From NCBI GenBank assembly GCA_902619055.1, contig CACNCW010000004.1, positions 1 to 43,153 of the forward strand: a stretch of DNA of 43,153 nucleotides. The letters run 5' to 3'. Of this stretch, positions 25,273-32,852 are shown piece by piece. The translations under genes were made by a program, and so were the position numbers. This stretch comes from an uncultured Alphaproteobacteria bacterium. GTDB taxonomy: Bacteria > Pseudomonadota > Alphaproteobacteria > HIMB59 > GCA-002718135. The notes beneath the pieces were generated by a model. It saw only the letters and a program-made list of their open reading frames with translations, did not search any database and was not told the origin of the DNA. Position 1 is the first letter of the stretch; each line of letters starts with the position of its first letter.

Positions 25273-26631
25273 TTAGCCTCGTTCGAAATATCTTCGTAAT
25301 TGCCAATCATTAACTGAACCATCATAATCTTTTTGCTCCCATTCAGCAGCATGGATATAATGATCAAGTACATCTTGTGGAAATATCTCTTTTAAAAATT
25401 TAGATTTTTTAGCAATTTGGATTGCTTCATTAAGTGTTTTAGGAACTTCATTTACTTTTTTCTCATATATATTCCCTGAGTAAGGTTTATCTAATTTAAG
25501 TTTATTTTTAATACCGTATAACCCAGCACCAACTAAAGCTGCAAAAGAAAGATAAGGATTAACATCCGCTCCTGGGACTCGACATTCAATTCTTATGGAT
25601 GATCCATGACCAGCTAGTCTAAACCCAGCAGTACGATTATCAATGCCCCAAACAGATTTTGTAGGAGCAAATGATCCATCTTGAAATCTTTTATAAGAAT
25701 TAATATTTGGTGCTAAAAAAATTGAAATATCTGGTAATAATTTAATTTGTCCCGCAAGATAACTTTTAAAAATATCAGACATTCCATATTGATCCTTAGG
25801 GTTATAAAAAATATTTTTCTTTGTTTTCTTATCAAATAAAGAGTTATGAATATGACATGAGCTTCCACAAACTTCTTTGTTATATTTAGCCATAAAGGTT
25901 ACAGCTTTGTTATGTTTATAAGCAATTTCTTTTGTCGCATTTTTAATTAAAATATGATTGTCAGCCATGTTTAATGCATCGGAAAAAACAACATTGATTT
26001 CTTCTTGTCCTGGAGCTGCTTCACCCTTTGAACATTCTACATAAATTCCACTATCAAGAAGAGAATTCCTTAATTCCTGCATCACATCCTCTTCTTTCGT
26101 AGTTTGGAAAATCATATAATCTTCAATATACCAAGAAGACTCTTTAAGTTTTGTATAATTATTATTATGAATTTCTTCATAAGTTTGATTAAAAAGAAAA
26201 AATTCTAATTCTGAACCAACCATAGATTGAAATCCCATTTTGTCCGCCTTAGCTAAAACATCTTTTAATATCTGTCTTGTTGAATGAATAAGTGGTTTTT
26301 TTCCTGAATGGTCTAAACAATCACATATTACTATAGCTGTTTTATTTAACCAATTTGCTATCTTTATAGTTTTGAGATCTGGAATTACAGTCATATCTCC
26401 ATAACCCGTTTCCCATGAAGAAGATTTATATCCGGGTACAGTAAACATATCCATATCGACGGTATAGAGATAATCGCACATATGCGTTTCTTTATAGACA
26501 TAATCAATAAAAGCTTTTCCAGTAACTCTTTTACCATTTAGTCTACCTTGCATATCTGATACGCAAACTAAAACTGTATCTATTTCTTTTTTTGTTATTA
26601 GTTTTTTTAACTGATTAAATGAAATACTCAT
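25273..26631 (-). CDS. puuA: Glutamine synthetase-like gamma-glutamylamine ligase (PuuA type)
   Basis: 452 residues. It has the glutamine synthetase fold: N-terminal beta-grasp with VSDMQGRLNGKRVTG near residues 26-40, then GSELEFFLFN, the catalytic GEAAPGQEEINVVF, CGSSCHIHNSLFD, a NRTAGFRLAGHGSSIRIECR segment and the C-terminal VPGADVNPYLSFAALVGAG. True glutamine synthetase has an adenylylation Tyr loop and different amine site, so an amine other than ammonia is expected; PuuA joins glutamate and putrescine. Ethanolamine, methylamine or other amines are alternatives. It leads a minus operon with an aldehyde and an alcohol dehydrogenase and diverges across 84 bp from a second aldehyde dehydrogenase; the spacer carries an inverted repeat that may be an operator. 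Confidence 0.8.
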   Translation of the reverse strand: MSISFNQLKKLITKKEIDTVLVCVSDMQGRLNGKRVTGKAFIDYVYKETHMCDYLYTVDMDMFTVPGYKSSSWETGYGDMTVIPDLKTIKIANWLNKTAIVICDCLDHSGKKPLIHSTRQILKDVLAKADKMGFQSMVGSELEFFLFNQTYEEIHNNNYTKLKESSWYIEDYMIFQTTKEEDVMQELRNSLLDSGIYVECSKGEAAPGQEEINVVFSDALNMADNHILIKNATKEIAYKHNKAVTFMAKYNKEVCGSSCHIHNSLFDKKTKKNIFYNPKDQYGMSDIFKSYLAGQIKLLPDISIFLAPNINSYKRFQDGSFAPTKSVWGIDNRTAGFRLAGHGSSIRIECRVPGADVNPYLSFAALVGAGLYGIKNKLKLDKPYSGNIYEKKVNEVPKTLNEAIQIAKKSKFLKEIFPQDVLDHYIHAAEWEQKDYDGSVNDWQLRRYFERG

Positions 26632-26651
26632 GTTTCTTAAAATTAAATTTG

Positions 26652-26676
26652 TATCATTTTCATATCCTAAATGATA
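26652..26676. promoter_or_regulatory. Inverted repeat, candidate operator between divergent amine genes
   Basis: TATCATTT (26652-26659) and AAATGATA (26669-26676) are exact reverse complements separated by 9 nt. The site sits in the middle of the 84-bp spacer shared by the puuA-like gene and the divergent aldehyde dehydrogenase. The spacing of half-sites suits a dimeric repressor, but no regulator gene is present in the window. A/T-rich background makes chance occurrence possible. Confidence 0.5.
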
Positions 26677-26715
26677 AAGAATGAAACAAAAATAATTGAT
26701 TAAAAAACGCAGAAA

Positions 26716-28149
26716 ATGGAAAAATATAAGAATTTTATAAATAATAAATGGATTGAAAGTGAGTCCAAAGAAACAATAAAGGTTGATGATCCTTCAAATG
26801 GTAAAATCATTGGCGAAATTTCATGTGCAAAAAAAAATGAAGTTGATCTTGCGGTTGAGGCAGCTAAAAATTCTTATAACAGCAGAGTACTTGTAGATAT
26901 GCCATTGCTTACAAGAGCAAAATTAATGAGAAAAATTGCGGAAGAGACAAGAAAAGTTGCAAAAGAAGGAGGAGAACTTCTTTGTTATGAAAATGGAAAA
27001 AATATTGCTTCAGCAATTAAAGAATTCAATGATGTAGCAGATATGTTTGATTATTATGCAGGCTTAACAGATAAACTTGAGGGTAAAACAATACCTGTTG
27101 CAAAAAATGTTTTTGATTACACAGTTTTAGAACCATTTGGTGTATCAGCACATGTTGTGCCATGGAATTTTCCATTATCAATGATTGGAAGATCACTGTC
27201 ATGTTCTTTTGCTACAGGAAATTCAACAATAATAAAAACTGCAGAATTAACCCCCTTGTCAGCAACAGTTTTTGCTAAAGCAATACAAAATGCTGGAGTA
27301 CCTGAAGGATTAATAAACATAATTTGTGGATATGGGAATGAAGCAGGATCTTATCTTGTATCTCATGAAGATGTAAATCACGTAGTATTTACAGGCTCAG
27401 TTGCAACTGGAAAAAAGATACTTCATGCTTGTGCTGACAAAGCTATACCTGCTGTAGTTGAATTAGGTGGTAAGTCAGCTGGTATAGTATACCCTGACGC
27501 AGATCTAAATGAAGTTTTAGAGAGTGCACGTTCAGGAATATTTAGTGTTGCAGGACAAATTTGTACAGCGATGTCTAGATTGGTAGTTCATAAATCAATC
27601 AAAGATGAATTAGTAGATAAGCTTGTTGATATGAGTAAGTCGTTAAAAATTGGACCTGGTATAGAAAAAGATACAGACCTAACTCCAGTTATATCAGAAA
27701 ATCAGCTTCAAAAAGTTGAAGGTTATGCAAGATCAGGAATCCAAGAAGGAGCAGAAGCGGCATATGGAGGAAAAAGATTAGAACGTGATGGATATTTTAT
27801 GGAACCAACAGTTCTAAACAATGTTAAACAAAGTATGACTGTAGCCAGAGAAGAAATTTTTGGTCCAGTACTCTCAGTTCTTGAATATGAAGATCAAGAA
27901 GAAGCAATTGATATTGCTAATGATACTGAGTATGGTTTAGGTGCTGGTGTATTTACAAAAGATCTTAAAAAAGCATCTTGGACTGCAAGCAAATTAGAAG
28001 CTGGTCAAGTATATGTAAATAAATGGTTTACCGGAAATCATGCAACTCCTTTTGGAGGTTATAAACAATCAGGATATAGCCGTGAAAAAGGAGTAGATGG
28101 ACTTAAATCTTATCTTCAAGTCAAAAATGTTGGTATTAGTTTAGGTTAA
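26716..28149 (+). CDS. Aldehyde dehydrogenase (betaine/gamma-glutamyl-aminobutyraldehyde type)
   Basis: 477 residues, the standard ALDH length. Active-site marks: VVPWNFPLSM (Asn151), STIIKTAELTPLSA (Lys174), FTGSVATGKKI, VVELGGKSAGIVYPDAD (Glu249) and SVAGQICTAMSRLVVH (catalytic Cys283). The ending HATPFGGYKQSGYSREKG is typical of ALDHs acting on amino aldehydes and betaine aldehyde. In a Puu-like scheme it would be the PuuC step, oxidising gamma-glutamyl-gamma-aminobutyraldehyde; betaine aldehyde is the other option. ATG at 26716, divergent from the PuuA-like gene. Its TAA stop overlaps the convergent FAD oxidoreductase stop by the tetranucleotide TTAA. Confidence 0.88.
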   Translation: MEKYKNFINNKWIESESKETIKVDDPSNGKIIGEISCAKKNEVDLAVEAAKNSYNSRVLVDMPLLTRAKLMRKIAEETRKVAKEGGELLCYENGKNIASAIKEFNDVADMFDYYAGLTDKLEGKTIPVAKNVFDYTVLEPFGVSAHVVPWNFPLSMIGRSLSCSFATGNSTIIKTAELTPLSATVFAKAIQNAGVPEGLINIICGYGNEAGSYLVSHEDVNHVVFTGSVATGKKILHACADKAIPAVVELGGKSAGIVYPDADLNEVLESARSGIFSVAGQICTAMSRLVVHKSIKDELVDKLVDMSKSLKIGPGIEKDTDLTPVISENQLQKVEGYARSGIQEGAEAAYGGKRLERDGYFMEPTVLNNVKQSMTVAREEIFGPVLSVLEYEDQEEAIDIANDTEYGLGAGVFTKDLKKASWTASKLEAGQVYVNKWFTGNHATPFGGYKQSGYSREKGVDGLKSYLQVKNVGISLG

Positions 28150-29375
28150 AATCGGTTTGGAGAATAAGCGCTAATGTCTATATTCGGCAATTGATCTTTT
28201 GATAAACTATCAATAATTTTTCCTGTAACAGCTCCTAAAGTCCAGCCAATATGTTGATGTCCAAATGCATAGATGACATTATTATTTTTGCGAGACTTTC
28301 CAATCACAGGTAATGAGTCTGGCAAGGTAGGTCTTCTACCCATCCATGTTGATCTTACTTCTTTCAATTGGGGCAAAACCTTTCTTGATTGTCTCTCTAT
28401 CATTTCAAGACGTTTTTTATTAGGTGGTTTATTTAAACCTGCTATTTCAACTGTACCAGCAGCTCTTATACCATCATGAATTTGTATTAGGTAAAATCCA
28501 GATTCGGACCAAGCAACGGGACGATTTATTAATTTCTCTTTAGTTTCAAATAAAAGGTGATACCCTCTTTCGGTATCAAGAGGGAATTTATCTCCAAGCT
28601 TATTGGCAATTTGATTTGACCAAGCACCAGCACTTACAATTATTTTATCAAAATTAAGTTTTTTATTTTCTAAAAATAATTCTATATTTTTTTCTTTCTG
28701 CGTTAAATTTTTTATATTTTGATTTATATAAATACCACCTAATTCTAAAAACTTTTCAAAAATTTTAGTACTTATTGCTAATGGATTTGTTGTATGTCTA
28801 GATCCTGTAAAAATTTGACCTGCATAATAAACATCAGCCAAATTTGGTTCTAATTCTTTAACTTCATTTTTATTTAAATTTCTTACTTTAACGTTATTAT
28901 TTTTTCTAATAATGTTTGCGTATTCATAATTTTCATAAGATTTTTTTGAATCAAAAAGATATAGATTTTCTTCATAGCTAATATATTCTTTTACATTTAC
29001 GTCTTGAAAAATTTCATCGTAAGAAATTTGTGAGTGTTTCAATAGGTTGGTAAGAGAGTTTGCTATTTCATTAACTTTTTCTTTTTTACAGTTTTTTAAA
29101 AAACTTATTGCCCAAGGCAAGTTCTTTAAAATATAAAAAAAATCAACTGCCAAAGGTCCATCTTTTCTTAAGAGCATTGATGGTATATCCCAAATCAATC
29201 CAGGATAATTTACAGGAACATTTGCATAGTCTGCAAAAGTACAAGCATGCCCAAAACTTGTCATTGAGCCAGGCTGCTCCCTGTCAATTAAAGTTACATT
29301 AAATCCAGATTTTTTTAAAAAATATGCACTACATATACCAACTATGCCAGCACCAATAACAGCAATGTTCTTCAC
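28146..29375 (-). CDS. FAD-dependent amine/D-amino-acid oxidoreductase (DadA/PuuB-like)
   Basis: 409 residues with the start I choose, GTG at 29373-29375, which places the FAD motif VKNIAVIGAGIVGICSAYFL at the very N-terminus as in DadA proteins and lies 4 nt after the upstream permease stop. An in-frame TTG at 29432 would add 19 unlike residues inside the permease gene and is less likely. Further marks are EQPGSMTSFGHACTFADYAN, SRHTTNPLAIS and the C-terminal GHQHIGWTLGAVTGK. Members oxidatively deaminate D-amino acids, sarcosine-like amines or gamma-glutamylputrescine. It closes the five-gene transporter operon, so it probably acts on the imported compound. The match to PuuB would complete a ligase-oxidase-ALDH set, but the amide hydrolase PuuD is missing here. 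Confidence 0.8.
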   Translation of the reverse strand: MKNIAVIGAGIVGICSAYFLKKSGFNVTLIDREQPGSMTSFGHACTFADYANVPVNYPGLIWDIPSMLLRKDGPLAVDFFYILKNLPWAISFLKNCKKEKVNEIANSLTNLLKHSQISYDEIFQDVNVKEYISYEENLYLFDSKKSYENYEYANIIRKNNNVKVRNLNKNEVKELEPNLADVYYAGQIFTGSRHTTNPLAISTKIFEKFLELGGIYINQNIKNLTQKEKNIELFLENKKLNFDKIIVSAGAWSNQIANKLGDKFPLDTERGYHLLFETKEKLINRPVAWSESGFYLIQIHDGIRAAGTVEIAGLNKPPNKKRLEMIERQSRKVLPQLKEVRSTWMGRRPTLPDSLPVIGKSRKNNNVIYAFGHQHIGWTLGAVTGKIIDSLSKDQLPNIDISAYSPNRF

Positions 29376-29379
29376 TGTT

Positions 29380-30276
29380 CTATCGAGCTTTAATACCTCT
29401 GAGTTTTTCAGACCTTCTTCTAAGTAGCTCAACTGTAGTTAATAAAAATATAGAAAGAAGCACTAAACAAGTAGCCATACATAAAATAACAGGGCTAATT
29501 TCTTGTCGTATTCCAGCCCACATTTGTTTTGGAATAGTTAACTGATCAATACTTGCCATAAACATAACTATAACAACTTCATCAAAAGATGTAATAAAAG
29601 CAAATAAAGCTCCTGATATAATACCTGGTAAAATCAACGGCATAATGACTTTAAAAAATGTTCTCATTGGTTTAGCACCTAAACTTTGTGCAGCTTTTAC
29701 CATATTCATATCAAAACCAACTAATGTTGCCGTTACAGTAATTACTACAAAAGGTGTAGCAAGAGCAACGTGTGCAAGAATTACACCTGTGAAAGTATAA
29801 ACAAGATTTATTCTTGCATAGAAGAAGAACATTCCTGCAGCTGTTATAATTAGTGGAACAATCATTGGTGAAATTAAGATTGCCATTATTAAACCTTTAT
29901 ATGGCATATGTGGTCTACTTAAACCAAGAGCTGCCAGTGTTCCTAAAGCTGTAGCAATAACAGTTGCAATGATACCAATATAAAAACTATTTACTGTACC
30001 TTTCATCCATTTTGTTGAACAAGGAACAGTAGAGGAAACAACATCAGCACTACAATCACCAATCATATTTCTATACCATCTAATTGACCATGCTTCTGGA
30101 TCAGGAGGCCATGCAAGCATTCCTTCAGTAAAAACCATAAAAGGAGAAACACTAAAAGATATTGGAATAATTGCAAATAGTGGAGCTATTAAAAAAAAGA
30201 AAACTACCGTACAAAAAAATAAATAAAAATAATAGTAGGTTCTTTGAACTGGTGATGCGTAACTTGGGAGAGCCAT
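29380..30276 (-). CDS. Polyamine-type ABC transporter permease, PotC/PotI type
   Basis: 298 residues, six membrane helices. The docking loop is AAQSLGAKPMRTFFKVIMPL near residue 210. Between helices 1 and 2 a periplasmic loop contains GDCSADVV and STVPCSTKW, with two cysteines 14 residues apart that might form a disulfide. The basic C-terminus RRRSEKLRGIKAR is cytoplasmic. It pairs with the PotB-type permease 4 nt upstream. The family imports putrescine, spermidine and related amines, though some members carry other amines or amino acids. ATG at 30276 has AGGA several bases upstream. It is followed after 4 nt by the GTG-start FAD oxidoreductase. Confidence 0.86.
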   Translation of the reverse strand: MALPSYASPVQRTYYYFYLFFCTVVFFFLIAPLFAIIPISFSVSPFMVFTEGMLAWPPDPEAWSIRWYRNMIGDCSADVVSSTVPCSTKWMKGTVNSFYIGIIATVIATALGTLAALGLSRPHMPYKGLIMAILISPMIVPLIITAAGMFFFYARINLVYTFTGVILAHVALATPFVVITVTATLVGFDMNMVKAAQSLGAKPMRTFFKVIMPLILPGIISGALFAFITSFDEVVIVMFMASIDQLTIPKQMWAGIRQEISPVILCMATCLVLLSIFLLTTVELLRRRSEKLRGIKAR

Positions 30277-30280
30277 ACTG

Positions 30281-31546
30281 TTATCCTAACTTTATGTTGT
30301 CTATTCCGACAATTTTATTGTAAAGCCAATAGAAGATCAGCATTATACCAAGAAGTATAGCGCCAAGAGCAGCACACAATCCCCAGTTAAGTGTTGTTTT
30401 TAAATGATAAGCAATCCAACTCCCAATCAATTTTCCATCTTTTCCGCCAACTAATTCAGGTGTTATAAAATACCCAATGGCAAGTACAAAAACCAATAAA
30501 CCACCAGCGCTTATACCAGGAATAGTCTGAGGTAAGTAAACTCGCAAAAATGCAGTTACAGGTTTTGCTCCTAAATTTTGAGCAGCTCTCATGTGGCTTT
30601 TTGGAATAACCCTCATTACACTGTACAAAGGTAAAATCATAAATGGTAATAAAATTTGAGTCATTGCTATTAATGTTCCAACTTCATTATAAACCATTTG
30701 TATTCGACCATCGTCGCTTATGACGCCTAGCCAGACTAAAATTCCATTTATAACTCCATTTTGTTGAAGCATTACAATCCATGCTGTTGTTCTCACAAGT
30801 AAAGAGGTCCAAAATGGAAGTAATACAAAAATCATCAGAAGATTGCTATATCTAAGAGGTAAATTAGCTAAGAGATGAGCAACCGGAAAGCCAAGAATTA
30901 AGCAAAAAATTGTTACATAGATACTTACCTTAAAAGTTCTAAGCCATGTTTTAATATACATTCTTCTTTTTTCATCTTGTAAAACGACATCTCCTTCTTC
31001 ATCAAATGTTCTATCGAGAGCATTCCAATAATAAATTGAAGATCTATCTTTTACCATTTGATTAAATGAGTACCAATAAGTTGGATCTGCCCAAAGCTTA
31101 TTTATATTAATAAATGTATCTTTATACGAAACTGGTTCTTCGCCTTTTTTTACAATTTTTTTTATTTCTCTAGTTGTTTTTTTTATTAAACTTTTCCAAC
31201 CAGATTTTGCATAATTCATTCTTGTTAAGGCTTTACCTATTTGTCTCTTGTCTCCATTAGCTAATTCAAAAAAAAGACTTTTATACACTTCTTCAGGTGG
31301 TAGTTCGTCAGCTCCTTTATCCCAATTTTTATATTCATCAAAAGTATTAGGAAAAACTGAATTAATTTGACTATCATCTACGCTCCTAAGAAGCATATCT
31401 CCAATTGGCATTACAAAAGTGACAAAAATGAAAAGGAGTAAAGGAAAAACAAGAAGAAATGCACGAAGTTTATTTCTTCTTTCAGCTTTGCGAAGGCTTT
31501 GTTTAAGTGGGATACCGTCTGTAGTTAATAATTCAGCTGTAGAAAT
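30281..31546 (-). CDS. Polyamine-type ABC transporter permease, PotB/PotH type, probable ATT start
   Basis: 421 residues from an ATT codon at 31544-31546. There is no usable ATG: the open frame reaches a TTG at 31558, but the only Shine-Dalgarno site, GGAGG (31552-31556), begins inside that TTG. GGAGG then stands exactly 5 nt before the ATT, giving the N-terminus M(I)STAELLTTDG. I recall many homologues beginning MSTA-like, but cannot check. Six membrane helices; between helices 1 and 2 there is a large periplasmic insert (about 145 residues, charged, with two KK-rich stretches). The docking loop is AAQNLGAKPVTAFLRVYLPQ. A strong terminator hairpin (31563-31586) separates it from the binding-protein gene. 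Confidence 0.8.
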   Translation of the reverse strand: MSTAELLTTDGIPLKQSLRKAERRNKLRAFLLVFPLLLFIFVTFVMPIGDMLLRSVDDSQINSVFPNTFDEYKNWDKGADELPPEEVYKSLFFELANGDKRQIGKALTRMNYAKSGWKSLIKKTTREIKKIVKKGEEPVSYKDTFININKLWADPTYWYSFNQMVKDRSSIYYWNALDRTFDEEGDVVLQDEKRRMYIKTWLRTFKVSIYVTIFCLILGFPVAHLLANLPLRYSNLLMIFVLLPFWTSLLVRTTAWIVMLQQNGVINGILVWLGVISDDGRIQMVYNEVGTLIAMTQILLPFMILPLYSVMRVIPKSHMRAAQNLGAKPVTAFLRVYLPQTIPGISAGGLLVFVLAIGYFITPELVGGKDGKLIGSWIAYHLKTTLNWGLCAALGAILLGIMLIFYWLYNKIVGIDNIKLG

Positions 31547-31562
31547 AGTAACCTCCAAATAA

Positions 31563-31586
31563 AAAGGCGAGATAATTCTCGCCTTT
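31563..31586 (-). terminator. Intrinsic terminator/attenuator between binding-protein and permease genes
   Basis: A perfect 10-bp stem AAAGGCGAGA (31563-31572) and TCTCGCCTTT (31577-31586) surrounds a 4-nt loop. Read on the minus strand it ends in TTTTTATTT. It lies between the substrate-binding gene stop (31618) and the GGAGG of the next permease. It probably terminates part of transcription, leaving more binding-protein mRNA than permease mRNA, as is common in such operons. Confidence 0.85.
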
Positions 31587-31617
31587 AGATTAAATTACAA
31601 ATTTTAATTTATCAAGC

Positions 31618-32721
31618 TTAGTTAGCCATCCATGCAGCATAACGCTCGTCAATCTCTGCACCGTAATCTGACCACCACTGTGGATCACTTACGACTGAAA
31701 CTTTTAAACGTTCTGGTGTATTAGGCATATGAGGCATAATATCAACACCTCCTGGTCCCCAAGGCTCATTGTTTTGAATGATTGGAATACCAGATGCTCT
31801 CATTGGTCCATATGTAATATATTTAGCTTGTTCAGCTTGTGCTTCAGGAGTTGAAGCATGCATCATAAAGTCAATAGCAGCATCTCTGTTTGGAGCTCCA
31901 GCAGTTAGACAAAGATACTCTTGGTCTAGAACTTGACCTTCCCAAATATACTCGAAGTTTTCACCTTCTGCTAAGTTAGCTGCACCAACACGACCGTTAT
32001 AAGCAATTGCCATGATAACTTCACCACTTTTTACTAACTCAAGTGGTTGTGAACCAGCTGACCAGAATACAACGTGATCTTTGATTTTATCTAGAACTTC
32101 AAATGCTCTATCAATAGCACCTGTTTGGTTAGCTAGAACTGTAGGTACTGCATTTGGTTTTACTCCATCTGCAATCATAGCTTTTTCTATAATACCAGTA
32201 GACCATGTATGAATACCTCTTTTACCAGGAAATTTTTCTACATCAAAAAAGTCTGCCATACTGTCTGGTTTTTCACCTGGGAATGCATCTGGATCGTAAA
32301 ATACTACGTATGTCCAAAAGATTTGTGGTACACAACAGTCCCAACCAGAGTGGTATTCAAGACCATTATTTTCCATATCTTCTGCAATAGACTCACCGTC
32401 AGGACCAGGAACACCTAAAGTAGCAATTTCACTTGAAATATCTTCAAATAATCCTTCATCACATCCAGTTATTGCATCAGATGGTAAAACATCTACTAAA
32501 TCCCAAGTAACGTTTCCACTTTCTACTTGAGCTCTTACTTCACCTAAACCTCCGTTGTAGTTTTCAAAGACAATTGAGCTAGGATCAGAATATGTATCAG
32601 CATAAGCTTTTTGTTGACTTTCTGTATAAGCACCACCCCATGAAGCAACCGTTACAGCGCTAGCTGCAAAAGGAGCAAAGACAAGTGACACAAATAAGAA
32701 GGCTTTTAAAAATTTAGACAT
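31618..32721 (-). CDS. Polyamine-type ABC transporter substrate-binding protein
   Basis: 367 residues. Signal peptide MSKFLKAFLFVSLVFAPFAA with cleavage near ASA|VTVAS. The mature start VTVASWGGAYTESQQKAY and the segments EVRAQVESGNVTWDLVDVL, GCDEGLFEDIS and IAYNGRVGAAN match the PotD/PotF-like family of spermidine/putrescine-binding proteins. Mature protein in the periplasm captures the amine and delivers it to the two permeases downstream. ATG at 32721 with AGGAGG 6 nt upstream, the best ribosome site in the window. It is preceded by a 131-bp spacer holding a 14-bp palindrome and followed by a strong terminator. Substrate is not fixed by reading; sarcosine, DMSP-like or glycine-betaine relatives remain possible. 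Confidence 0.85.
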   Translation of the reverse strand: MSKFLKAFLFVSLVFAPFAASAVTVASWGGAYTESQQKAYADTYSDPSSIVFENYNGGLGEVRAQVESGNVTWDLVDVLPSDAITGCDEGLFEDISSEIATLGVPGPDGESIAEDMENNGLEYHSGWDCCVPQIFWTYVVFYDPDAFPGEKPDSMADFFDVEKFPGKRGIHTWSTGIIEKAMIADGVKPNAVPTVLANQTGAIDRAFEVLDKIKDHVVFWSAGSQPLELVKSGEVIMAIAYNGRVGAANLAEGENFEYIWEGQVLDQEYLCLTAGAPNRDAAIDFMMHASTPEAQAEQAKYITYGPMRASGIPIIQNNEPWGPGGVDIMPHMPNTPERLKVSVVSDPQWWSDYGAEIDERYAAWMAN

Positions 32722-32852
32722 ATATATCCTCCTATTTTTAATTATTTAATCTTAAGATTATGTCCGTAATGATTGAGTAATAACATGTCGTGAAATGAAA
32801 AAAAAGGGGTAAAAGTAAAAAATTTTGGCTAAATATAAAGAAAAAAGTATAA
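32722..32852. promoter_or_regulatory. Spacer upstream of the binding-protein gene with a 14-bp palindrome
   Basis: This spacer between the ATPase stop and the binding-protein ATG holds the perfect palindrome TAATCTTAAGATTA at 32747-32760, 26 bases from the ATG, next to the strong AGGAGG ribosome site (32728-32733). A palindrome so placed could be an operator or a 5' leader hairpin. The rest is A/T-rich with long A and T runs and nothing I recognise as a riboswitch. Confidence 0.45.
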
